Assembly: GCF_008757455.1 (NCBI RefSeq)
Contig: NZ_VCMV01000004.1
Coordinates: 1 to 64,000 of the forward strand
Reading direction: 5' to 3'
Length of the DNA: 64,000 nt
Source: Microvirga brassicacearum
GTDB taxonomy: Bacteria > Pseudomonadota > Alphaproteobacteria > Rhizobiales > Beijerinckiaceae
The notes beneath the pieces were generated by a model that saw only the letters and a list, made by a program, of their open reading frames with translations, was not told the DNA's origin and ran no database searches. Positions 8,003 through 15,599 of the stretch are shown here, one piece after another. Every line of letters starts with the position of its first letter. Within the stretch, counting starts at the first letter, position 1. The position numbers were made by a program, and so were the translations under genes.

Positions 8003-8661
8003 CGTCTTGCAAACGCTCGCTGATAAAGCAGGGCAAAAATCCCACGAAACAGGAAAGCCAAGGCGAGATACAGAACGCCGATGACGGTGTAGACCTCGAA
8101 ATCCCGGAAGGTGCGCGACTGCACGATCGACGCCGCGTGAAAGAGATCGGGAACCGAAATCTGCGACACGATGCTGGTCGCCAGCATGAGCAGCACGAAT
8201 TGGCTTGCCAGCGCCGGCACCATCGCCTTCAGTGCCGGGAACAGAACGACATAGCGGAAGACCTGGAAATTGGAGAGACCAAGGGAAGAACCCGCCTCAA
8301 TCTGCACCCGGGGGACCGCTTCCAGCCCGGCGCGCACGATTTCCGTTGTATAAGCCCCGAGGTTGATGACGAGCGCGATGATCGCCGCCGTCATGCCATC
8401 CAGTCTGACACCAAGGCTTGGGAGCCCAAAGAAGATCAAGAACAGCTGTACGAGCAGAGGCGTGTTGCGGATGACGTCGACATAAATGACCACAATGCGC
8501 CGCAGGATGGGTGGTCCATAGACGCGCCCCGCAGCGAAACTGATGCCGATCAGCAGCCCGCCGAGCATGGCTGCGAAGGACAGTACCAGAGTAATAAGCA
8601 CACCGTCGAGGAAAGCCTCCCAGGCCGCGAACACGTCACGGAACTGGAGGCCATATTTCAC
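7999..8661 (-). CDS. ABC transporter permease, polar amino-acid type
   Basis: A 220-aa permease paralogous to its neighbour, with the EAA loop EAGSSLGLSNFQVFRYVVLF and the conserved VIRNTPLLVQLFLIFFGLP motif of the family. It is the first gene of the minus-strand operon, and its promoter must lie between 8661 and the divergent IclR gene at 8795. That gap holds the palindrome TTCATATATGAA. Confidence 0.92.
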   Translation of the reverse strand: MKYGLQFRDVFAAWEAFLDGVLITLVLSFAAMLGGLLIGISFAAGRVYGPPILRRIVVIYVDVIRNTPLLVQLFLIFFGLPSLGVRLDGMTAAIIALVINLGAYTTEIVRAGLEAVPRVQIEAGSSLGLSNFQVFRYVVLFPALKAMVPALASQFVLLMLATSIVSQISVPDLFHAASIVQSRTFRDFEVYTVIGVLYLALAFLFRGIFALLYQRAFARR

Positions 8662-8787
8662 TGCACGGCCTCGGCGGGATGGCGGCCGAATTTCGGGAAA
8701 AAACTTATGCCGTCGTTCGGAAGTGCAAGCATCAAGCCACCTCGAGCGGAAGAAGAGGCTAGCGGGAGTTCTTATTTGATGTCAAGC

Positions 8788-8799
8788 TTCATATATGAA
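8788..8799. promoter_or_regulatory. Candidate IclR operator, TTCATATATGAA
   Basis: A perfect 12-bp palindrome in the gap between the divergent importer operon and the IclR gene. It overlaps the first possible ATG (8795) of the regulator gene. Palindromes of this kind are typical IclR/KdgR-family sites, so autoregulation and control of the importer operon are plausible. Confidence 0.45.
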
Positions 8800-9598
8800 A
8801 CGAAACCTCATGACTGATCGCGATGACGAATATGACGCCGCGAGCCGCGTGTCCTATTCCGCTCCGGCTCTCGAAAAGGGGCTCGATATTCTCGAACTTC
8901 TCGCTGAAGCCGGGGAACCGCTTTCGACGCGCGCCATCGCCGATCAACTCGGTCGGTCGAAGAGCGAGATATTTCGGATGGTTTTTGTGCTCCAGCAGCG
9001 TGGATATCTGGTGCGAGAACCGGAGACGGATCATCTGATGCTGTCCCGCCATCTTTTCGATCTCGGCATCCGGACCCCTCGCGGGCGGCAATTGACCTCA
9101 ATCGTTGTTCCCCACATGGAACGGTTCAGCGACAGCACGGGACAAGGTGCCCACCTCGTGGTGATCAGCCGTGCCGAGACGGTGGTGGTTGCCACCACCG
9201 CCGGCCATCTCGATGCGAGCGTCACGATCAGACTCGGTTATGGCCGCCCCGCGCTCGAAGCCAATTCCGGAATGTTGATTCTCGCCTTTCAACCGGAGCA
9301 CCGGCTGCGTGCGCTGATGCGGGAAGCGCCAGCGGACGTCCAGCGACTGCTCGACGCTCCACAGACCCGCCAGAGGCTGGTGGATTTGCGCGAGCGGGGC
9401 TACCAGATCGCCCAGAGCCGCGACATTGTCGGCGTCACCGACCTCGCGTTCCCCGTCGTGGGCCAGGCTGGGTATGCCTTGGCGTGCGTGCTCGCCCCCT
9501 GTCTGCAGCGTCACGATACGCAGATCGACGAAACGGCGGTCCTCTCAGCGCTTCGGAAGTGCTGCGAGGATGCAGGGGCGCAGATCTCCTCCGAATGA
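8795..9598 (+). CDS. IclR-family transcriptional regulator
   Basis: A 267-aa protein with an N-terminal winged helix (ALEKGLDILELLAEAGEPLS, then IADQLGRSKSEIFRMVFVLQ) and a C-terminal IclR effector domain (LEANSGMLILAF, later GYQIAQSRDIVGVTDLAFPV). It is divergent from the importer/DoeB-like/EutB-like operon and is its likely local regulator, with the substrate or a breakdown product as effector. A second ATG at 8810 may be the real start, because the first lies within the candidate operator and neither has a clear ribosome binding site. Known ectoine clusters use other regulator families, so an IclR here is a difference. Confidence 0.88.
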   Translation: MKRNLMTDRDDEYDAASRVSYSAPALEKGLDILELLAEAGEPLSTRAIADQLGRSKSEIFRMVFVLQQRGYLVREPETDHLMLSRHLFDLGIRTPRGRQLTSIVVPHMERFSDSTGQGAHLVVISRAETVVVATTAGHLDASVTIRLGYGRPALEANSGMLILAFQPEHRLRALMREAPADVQRLLDAPQTRQRLVDLRERGYQIAQSRDIVGVTDLAFPVVGQAGYALACVLAPCLQRHDTQIDETAVLSALRKCCEDAGAQISSE

Positions 9599-9671
9599 GG
9601 CGACCGCTCGCGCCGAAGCTGCGGCGGAATCGACAAGGCCCGTAACGCGGCAGACGATTCGCGGCTGGTTA

Positions 9672-10859
9672 TCAGCGGTTCCCCCAATCGACGACGGTCA
9701 GATCGAGCGGCAACGCCTTTTCGAGCCGCAGCGGCGGCAAAGTCGGTGTCAAAGTCAGGGGCGTGCCGGTCTCCTCGGCGCGATCGAAATCTGCCGTACC
9801 TGCCTTGTCGACAGCGGTGATGGAGAACGCGTCGAACACGTAAGGCAGTCCGTTGGACAACAATCCGGATGGCCCATCCATTGCTTGAAGATGCAGATGC
9901 GGCGCCGAGCTGTTTCCCGTATTGCCGACTTCGCCGATCACGTCGCCGCGGCGAACGATGTCGCCGGAGCGCACTTTCAGGCTCCCCGGGCGCATGTGGG
10001 CGTAGAGGACAAAGCGGCCGTCGCCAACGTCGAGGACGGCGAAGTTGCCGTCTGCTTCCTCGATCGGAAGACCGGACGGCAAGGCGCCCGGCACCTGATC
10101 GTGAAGATCCGCCCGGGCGTCGACAATCGTACCGTCCGCAACGGCCAGAATGGGCTGGCCGTAGATGTGATAGCTGCGCACATCTTTCGCGTCGCCATCG
10201 AACAGGCGATGTTCACCGTCGATTTTCTCCCAGTCGATGGCGAAGCGCTGCGCGAGATGAAAGGTCCCGTTCAACGGCAAGAGCGCACGCACGTGACGAA
10301 ACGAATCGCAGCATCCGTCCCCCGCCAGATAGCCATCCCCGCGCAACGGCGGTCCCAACACCAGGGGCGGTGAAGAAATCACCGGAGTTTCGGTGAATGA
10401 CATCGACATATCCCCGTCGAAGCGCTGGAAAAAACCCGCTACCTCGTGCCGGAGAACCGTCGGGAGCGGCTGGTCCGGATCGAGCGTCACATGGAGAAAG
10501 GCGACTCCGAACTGAAAAGCACCAAGCTCCCTTGTCTCACTGCCGCGGCGCCCTCCGAGAGAGAGCCTTTCGCCGACGGCGTCGCTCTCCAGCACGGCCA
10601 GCGGCTTTGTCGAGCGATTGCCGAAGATCGAGATGCGTTTCACATCCGCCTTTTGATCGGTCACGTTGCTTAAATGGAGTTCGTACACAAGATGAGTTCG
10701 CCCGTCGGATCCCTTGACCGGCCGCGGCGCCGTCAGCACCTCGCCCACCAGAGGGGTCATTTTCGGCAGGGGCTCGGCACTCGCGGTCCCGACCGCCGAC
10801 GAGATGATGCAAGCAGCGACGAAGACCGGCAATCCGGATGTCTTGAGAGTGCTCATCAT
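9672..10859 (-). CDS. M23-family metallopeptidase, exported
   Basis: A 395-aa protein with a signal peptide (SGLPVFVAACIISSAVGTAS, then AEP) and a C-terminal LytM-type zinc peptidase domain. QRFAIDWEKI carries the first ligands and SAPHLHLQAMDG the HxH motif. GDIVRRGDVIGEVGNTGNS is the conserved M23 beta-strand region. The first 180 residues form an uncharacterised beta-rich domain. M23 enzymes usually cut peptidoglycan cross-bridges; in secreted versions they can also process proteins. ATG 10859 follows an AGAGG. The gene is alone on its strand between the IclR gene and the GH16 gene. Confidence 0.82.
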   Translation of the reverse strand: MMSTLKTSGLPVFVAACIISSAVGTASAEPLPKMTPLVGEVLTAPRPVKGSDGRTHLVYELHLSNVTDQKADVKRISIFGNRSTKPLAVLESDAVGERLSLGGRRGSETRELGAFQFGVAFLHVTLDPDQPLPTVLRHEVAGFFQRFDGDMSMSFTETPVISSPPLVLGPPLRGDGYLAGDGCCDSFRHVRALLPLNGTFHLAQRFAIDWEKIDGEHRLFDGDAKDVRSYHIYGQPILAVADGTIVDARADLHDQVPGALPSGLPIEEADGNFAVLDVGDGRFVLYAHMRPGSLKVRSGDIVRRGDVIGEVGNTGNSSAPHLHLQAMDGPSGLLSNGLPYVFDAFSITAVDKAGTADFDRAEETGTPLTLTPTLPPLRLEKALPLDLTVVDWGNR

Positions 10860-10942
10860 GCATCCTCTTCCAATGGTTCGATCAATCACATCCAGCATTG
10901 AAGGCTCTCCATCATAGTGGCTTCTGGCTGACTTACGCCCAC

Positions 10943-10966
10943 AAAAAAGGCGGCCAACTGGCCGCC
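10943..10966 (-). terminator. Rho-independent terminator of the GH16 gene
   Basis: GGCGGCC (10949-10955), loop AACT and GGCCGCC (10960-10966) form a 7-bp GC stem. On the minus strand it is followed by six T residues (A-run at 10943-10948). It sits 25 bp past the stop of the GH16/RTX gene and should end that transcript before the M23 gene. Confidence 0.85.
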
Positions 10967-10991
10967 CATTCGTCGGAATTGAAACCTCGTC

Positions 10992-12356
10992 TCAGAGGAT
11001 GAAATAGGACTTGCTGATCGTGTGCAAGCTCTTCAGTTCGATCGAGAAATCGGAAACGCCATCTCCGTCCACGTCGCCGTATATGTAGGTTTTCCCGGCG
11101 ACTTTCTCGTACCGGAGTTCGCCGGCCTTCTGGTGAAACTCGGATTGTTTGATGAACGAGAACGCCTGATTGCCTTTGCGAAGCAAGTTGGCGTCGATTG
11201 CCGACAGGTTGATCTTGTCGCCCTGCTTGCGTGAGAAATCCCCGATCGTGTCACGGTTCGCCGCATCGACAGTGCTGTGCCTGATCGAGGTGAAGCTGAA
11301 CGTATCAGCCTCCGAGCCGCCCCTCAGATTGTCTGCCCCGGCACCGCCGGTGAGCTTGTCCCTGCCGGCATCGCCATAGAGGGTGTCGTTCCCGGCTCCG
11401 CCCAGCAACCCGTCGTCGCCGCCGCCGCCGCTCAGTTTGTCATTGCCGTTCTGACCGTGGAGCGTATCGTTACCAGCGCCCAGCCACCATGGAGCATCGT
11501 TGGCGCTGCCACCCGAAAGCGTATCGTTTCCATGGCCGCCATACAGTCTGTCATGGCCGTGGCCGCCATCAATCCAGTCGTTTTTTGCGGTGCCCATCAA
11601 CCTGTCAGCGCCATCGGTTCCGAGCGCGCTCGACAACTGCTCCACCTTCACTGAATCGACGTCGAAGCGGTATTGCTTGTTCTGCCCCGCGCTGCCGACT
11701 GGAACAAGACTGGAGTCCCCGGTCGGCCAGTCGGACGGTGGCCCCCAGATGTTCAGGTGCATCGCCATCGCCTTGTCGGGAACAAGTTTCGTTTCGGTCC
11801 GAACCAGCTTTCCATCCACGAGCCACCGGACAGCATTTGGCAGCCACTCGATCCGGTAGGTGTGAAAATCTGTCAAAGAGCCGGTAACCGGGAAGGACTG
11901 GGGGTGCCCCTCCCACAATCCCTCGTCGTGATAGATATTCGTCTGTATCTTCGTGTTGGTATTGGACAAGGCCTCGAAGTCGATCTCATCGTGGTGTTCG
12001 GCCGGACCCGCAAAGGTGAAGAAACCGCCGATGATGCCACGCTGCTCCTCGACAAATCTCGCCTTTGCCTCAAAGGCGATTCCGCCATTGCTCAAACTGA
12101 ACGTCTGTTTGGTGATCGCCTCCGACCCCAGAAAGGTCTTTCCCTTTGGGTCCGAGGGGTTGTAGGTGTCCAGCAGCAGGTGCAGCACTCCGTCCGACGC
12201 CGACGGGAGTACCTGGCGCTGCTGCGTGTTGCCGTAGAAGGATTTGTTGTTGTCCTGCGTCCAGTGATTGAAATCCCACTTGGTCGAATCGATCTTCCCG
12301 TTTGTCGAGAAATTGTCCGCGAAAAGCGTTTTCGTTGCTCCGGTCGGCGTCGACAT
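10992..12356 (-). CDS. GH16-family glycanase with RTX calcium-binding repeats, secreted
   Basis: A 454-aa protein. Residues 1-235 form a glycoside hydrolase family 16 jelly roll with the catalytic EIDFE motif (HHDEIDFEAL near 122-131; the two glutamates are nucleophile and acid/base). Residues 250-350 are GGxGxDxLx calcium-binding nonapeptides (YGGHGNDTLSGG, LLGGAGNDTLYGD). The last 100 residues form the C-terminal type I secretion region ending in SKSYFIL. There is no N-terminal signal peptide, as expected for type I export. Relatives such as PlyA and ExsK cut rhizobial exopolysaccharide or beta-glucans. One repeat is interrupted by ANDAPWWLGAG. No ABC exporter is encoded nearby. A terminator follows and a palindrome lies upstream. 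Confidence 0.88.
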   Translation of the reverse strand: MSTPTGATKTLFADNFSTNGKIDSTKWDFNHWTQDNNKSFYGNTQQRQVLPSASDGVLHLLLDTYNPSDPKGKTFLGSEAITKQTFSLSNGGIAFEAKARFVEEQRGIIGGFFTFAGPAEHHDEIDFEALSNTNTKIQTNIYHDEGLWEGHPQSFPVTGSLTDFHTYRIEWLPNAVRWLVDGKLVRTETKLVPDKAMAMHLNIWGPPSDWPTGDSSLVPVGSAGQNKQYRFDVDSVKVEQLSSALGTDGADRLMGTAKNDWIDGGHGHDRLYGGHGNDTLSGGSANDAPWWLGAGNDTLHGQNGNDKLSGGGGDDGLLGGAGNDTLYGDAGRDKLTGGAGADNLRGGSEADTFSFTSIRHSTVDAANRDTIGDFSRKQGDKINLSAIDANLLRKGNQAFSFIKQSEFHQKAGELRYEKVAGKTYIYGDVDGDGVSDFSIELKSLHTISKSYFIL

Positions 12357-12419
12357 CTCGTACTCCTGCCGTGTTACTGTTGAATTCAGCTCGAACGTTA
12401 CGGCACGAGCATTGTCACC

Positions 12420-12433
12420 TTAGCAAATGCTAA
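12420..12433. promoter_or_regulatory. Palindrome TTAGCAAATGCTAA upstream of the GH16 gene
   Basis: Six-base arms TTAGCA and TGCTAA flank AA, 64 bp upstream of the GH16 start and 77 bp beyond the end of the neighbouring unknown gene. The position fits an operator for the GH16 promoter. The cognate regulator is unknown. Confidence 0.35.
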
Positions 12434-12510
12434 AGGGAGAGGCGGATGTTATCTTTGGCCAAAATTGGCCGGATCTGGAAAAGCCTGGAACGGGTCGCAA
12501 CTTGCGCGAG

Positions 12511-13530
12511 CTACCGGCGGTCACGTGCCAGCCCCTCCACCTCGGCTTCGTCCACGGACAGGTGATCGAACGCGAGGGTAACCTGGCCGAGCGCGTCGGC
12601 CCTGATTTCGATCAATCCCGATGGAGCAGGCTCTCGCAGGAAGGACAGCAATCGTTCAGCTGCGCGACGCCTGCGCTCATCGGCTTGATAGCCGAGATTT
12701 GCCAGCTCTCTATCGATCAGCATGGATGACGCATCCATGTATCCTTGGAGATGGCGTGGCTCGACCTCCGAGCGATGATCCCGCACAAAAGCGATCCGCC
12801 CCGCAACAATCCGCGCCTCGAAGTCGTACAAAGCGCCACCGCTCAACATGCCGCCGATGAGGTTCGCCGGGGGCGTCGGAGCCTGCAGCCCGAGAAAATA
12901 GAGCCTTCCGGTTGACGTGCAGATCATCGACGATTGCGCGAGTCGGCCGTCGCACAACATCTGACCGGTGCTCAGTATCGAGCGGCCGAAGAGGTTCTCC
13001 TGATAGCGAGTGAGGAGATTTCCGCTTTCATCATGTGTGATCCTTGCTCGGCCCAGAATGAGTCGATCCTGCTCGGCCCGCGACCAGGCCAGCGAAATGG
13101 CGAGATAGTTCCCGAGGAGCAAGCGATTGGTCTGCCAGGGGTTACTTTGCGAAGATGCCCCGCCGGGACCGACGGCAACCTGAAGTGAATTGGAACTTTG
13201 TTCGCGCAACTTGGCCAGGGCAGCCTCGGGAATCGAATGGAGCGCCCGAACAGCGGTGGCGAATTCATCGAATGTCGAGGCGGCAATGAAGGAGGCTGTC
13301 AGCCCGCCTCCCAGCACCGACGCCCAGTCGCTATAGACACTGGAGACGCGTGGTTCTGTCTTTCCACGCATCCATTTGTAACAGTTTTCAATGGTGAAGA
13401 CGGTGCCAGGATTCACGTCTGCAAACCGACCGCATAACTCCTTGTGCGTTGCATTACCAAGTGCGAGCGACGTCAGCCGCAGTTTGTTGGCAAGGAGCGA
13501 GGAGGAAGATGGCTTCGCCATCCTCGTCAC
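12511..13530 (-). CDS. Unrecognised 339-aa protein with an HTH-like N-terminus
   Basis: I do not recognise the family. Residues 15-60 (HKELCGRFADVNPGTVFTIE, then NCYKWMRGKTEPR) look like a helix-turn-helix that reads a site from an unusually long loop. The middle (LLGNYLAISLAWSRAEQDRL, YFLGLQ) is mixed alpha/beta and could be a sensor domain. The C-terminus is acidic. There is no signal peptide or membrane segment. It is upstream of and co-oriented with the GH16/RTX gene, so it may regulate it. The start is uncertain: GTG 13530 or ATG 13521. Confidence 0.6.
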   Translation of the reverse strand: MTRMAKPSSSSLLANKLRLTSLALGNATHKELCGRFADVNPGTVFTIENCYKWMRGKTEPRVSSVYSDWASVLGGGLTASFIAASTFDEFATAVRALHSIPEAALAKLREQSSNSLQVAVGPGGASSQSNPWQTNRLLLGNYLAISLAWSRAEQDRLILGRARITHDESGNLLTRYQENLFGRSILSTGQMLCDGRLAQSSMICTSTGRLYFLGLQAPTPPANLIGGMLSGGALYDFEARIVAGRIAFVRDHRSEVEPRHLQGYMDASSMLIDRELANLGYQADERRRRAAERLLSFLREPAPSGLIEIRADALGQVTLAFDHLSVDEAEVEGLARDRR

Positions 13531-13779
13531 AGCGCGAGGTCCCGAAAGCTTTGGCCAGGAATTTTGTTCATTGCCACATTCTTCAGGTGTGCGATCGTAC
13601 CTGTGGCAGGCGGTCGACCTGTTGACAAGTCAAACTGACCTTCACTCGCAAAATTCGGAGGAATTCATGCCTGAGCATGTGCTCAGACTTAGTATTGCAA
13701 CTTTGTTCGAGTCGCCGCTTGCATTGAGAATGCGGCTCCGTCAGCCGTGGGCAGCGGCGATGCAAGCCTCAGGATCTTT

Positions 13780-14727
13780 TCAGGCATATTCGATGCGAGG
13801 ATCGATGTAGGCGTAGAGCACATCCACAGTCATGTTTATGGCGACATAGATGACGAGGATAACGAGAATGCAGCCTTGGATGAGCGGATAGTCGCGTGTG
13901 CTGATCGCCGTAATCAGCAGCCGTCCAAGTCCCGGATAGGTGAAGACCGCCTCGGTGACCACCGTACCGCCGATGAAATTCGCCATCATGAGGCCGACGA
14001 TCGTCACGAAAGGCAGGAGCGCGTTGCGCAGAACGTGCCGGCCGATGATGTCGCGCTCACGCAGGCCCTTCGATCGCGCGGTCCTCACATAATCGGCCTG
14101 CAATTCACCCACGAGCGAAGCCCTCAGGAAGCGCGCCAGGATCCCAGATACGTACACGCCCAGCGTTAGGGCAGGCAGCGCGATATTCCTCATCATTTGA
14201 ATGGGGGATTCCCAAAACGGAACATAGCCCGATGCGGAGGGCAGCCATCGCAATTCCACCGCGAACAGCAGAATGAGCAGGATACCGAGCCAGAATGTCG
14301 GGACACCGAGGGCCAGAGCGCTCCATCCGCTGAGAGCCCGGTCAAGCCACGAATCGGGAAACAGCGCACTGGTGATCGCGATGGGTATGCCAAGGAGCAA
14401 CGCGACCAGCGTCGACGCAATCGCGAGTTGGATCGTGGCAGGAAGACGCTGCGCGATGAGATCGAGCACAGGCTCGCGGCTGTGAATCGAGACACCGAGG
14501 TCTCCGACAAGAGCGTTCTTGAGCCAGGCTCCGTATTGCACCAGAACGGGACGGTCGAGGCCGAATTGCCTCGTGGCGGCGTCGATCTGTTCCTGCGTCG
14601 CATTCTCGCCGACGATCACGCCGATCGGGCCGCCGGGCACGGCATAGATCATCGCCCAGATGCCCAGCGAGGCGATCAGCAGGACCGGAAGAAGTTGCGT
14701 GATCCTGCGAAGAACATAGCCGATCAT
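13780..14727 (-). CDS. Dipeptide/oligopeptide ABC transporter permease, DppB type
   Basis: A 315-aa permease with the DppB/OppB signature start (VLRRITQLLPVLLIASLGIW), the PGGPIG loop, six membrane spans and the EAA region ARSKGLRERDIIGRHVLRNA. It is the last gene of the minus-strand peptide-uptake operon and overlaps the DppC gene by 4 bp. It pairs with the 14724-15599 permease and the fused ATPase. Confidence 0.93.
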   Translation of the reverse strand: MIGYVLRRITQLLPVLLIASLGIWAMIYAVPGGPIGVIVGENATQEQIDAATRQFGLDRPVLVQYGAWLKNALVGDLGVSIHSREPVLDLIAQRLPATIQLAIASTLVALLLGIPIAITSALFPDSWLDRALSGWSALALGVPTFWLGILLILLFAVELRWLPSASGYVPFWESPIQMMRNIALPALTLGVYVSGILARFLRASLVGELQADYVRTARSKGLRERDIIGRHVLRNALLPFVTIVGLMMANFIGGTVVTEAVFTYPGLGRLLITAISTRDYPLIQGCILVILVIYVAINMTVDVLYAYIDPRIEYA

Positions 14728-15599
14728 GGTTTCGCCCGTTCAACATTGAGCTCGACGAGCTCGTGGCGGTCTTCGAGCAGCCATGTCAACGACCGCCCCA
14801 GAGAGTCGAAGGACAGAATGGTGAGCGTGAGGACGAGACCGGGAAGCACTGCGTAATAGGGCGCCTCGTAAAGAAATGACTTCCCGGTTCGAAGCATCTC
14901 GCCCCAACTAGGCGTCGGCGGTGGAATGCCGACACCCAGGAACGCGAGTGCGGCTTCAAGGAGAATCGCCACAGACGCCAGCACCACGACCTGCACGAGA
15001 ATCGGGCTCCAGGCATTCGGCAGAATGGTACGAAACATGTTGTAGGTGGAGGTTCCTCCAAACGCCTCGACGGCAGTGACGAAGTCCCGTTTTCGCAGCG
15101 CGAGCACCTGCGCGCGCGTTACGCGGGCAAAGCTCGGTATGCCGGTGACGCCGACCGCGATCAAGGCGGCGGTCTGGCTTCTGCCGAGCACCGCGATCAT
15201 CGCCATGGCGAACAGAATTCCCGGAAGTGCCAGAAGCACATCGACAGCGCGCATGAGCACCGCGTCTCGCCAGCCCCCGAAGAAGCCTGCCACAAGCCCT
15301 ATGGGTATCCCGACCATCGCGGCGATCCCAACTGCGCCGGCTGCCGTGAGCAGAGAGGTCCTTGCACCGTAGACGGCACGGGCCATGATATCGCGTCCGA
15401 GCTCGTCGGTGCCGAACCAATGCGCGGCGGATGGCTTTTCCAACGCGTTCACGAGGTCCTGCGAAAGAGGATCGAGCGAGAGCAGGTCCGCGAAGGCAGC
15501 AGCACCCGTGATTGCCGCAAGGAAGATCAAGCTGAACAGCGCACCCTTGCGCGTCAGGAGTCGACGCGTCATCGCGGATGCTCGCATCATTCTGTTCAT
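14724..15599 (-). CDS. Dipeptide/oligopeptide ABC transporter permease, DppC type
   Basis: A 291-aa permease with WFGTDELGRDIMARAVYGAR near the start and FLGVGIPPPTPSWGEML near the end, both hallmarks of DppC/OppC. ATG 15599 was chosen because it overlaps the stop of the ATPase gene by 4 bp. A longer open frame upstream reads through the ATPase gene in another frame and has no family similarity. Confidence 0.93.
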   Translation of the reverse strand: MNRMMRASAMTRRLLTRKGALFSLIFLAAITGAAAFADLLSLDPLSQDLVNALEKPSAAHWFGTDELGRDIMARAVYGARTSLLTAAGAVGIAAMVGIPIGLVAGFFGGWRDAVLMRAVDVLLALPGILFAMAMIAVLGRSQTAALIAVGVTGIPSFARVTRAQVLALRKRDFVTAVEAFGGTSTYNMFRTILPNAWSPILVQVVVLASVAILLEAALAFLGVGIPPPTPSWGEMLRTGKSFLYEAPYYAVLPGLVLTLTILSFDSLGRSLTWLLEDRHELVELNVERAKP

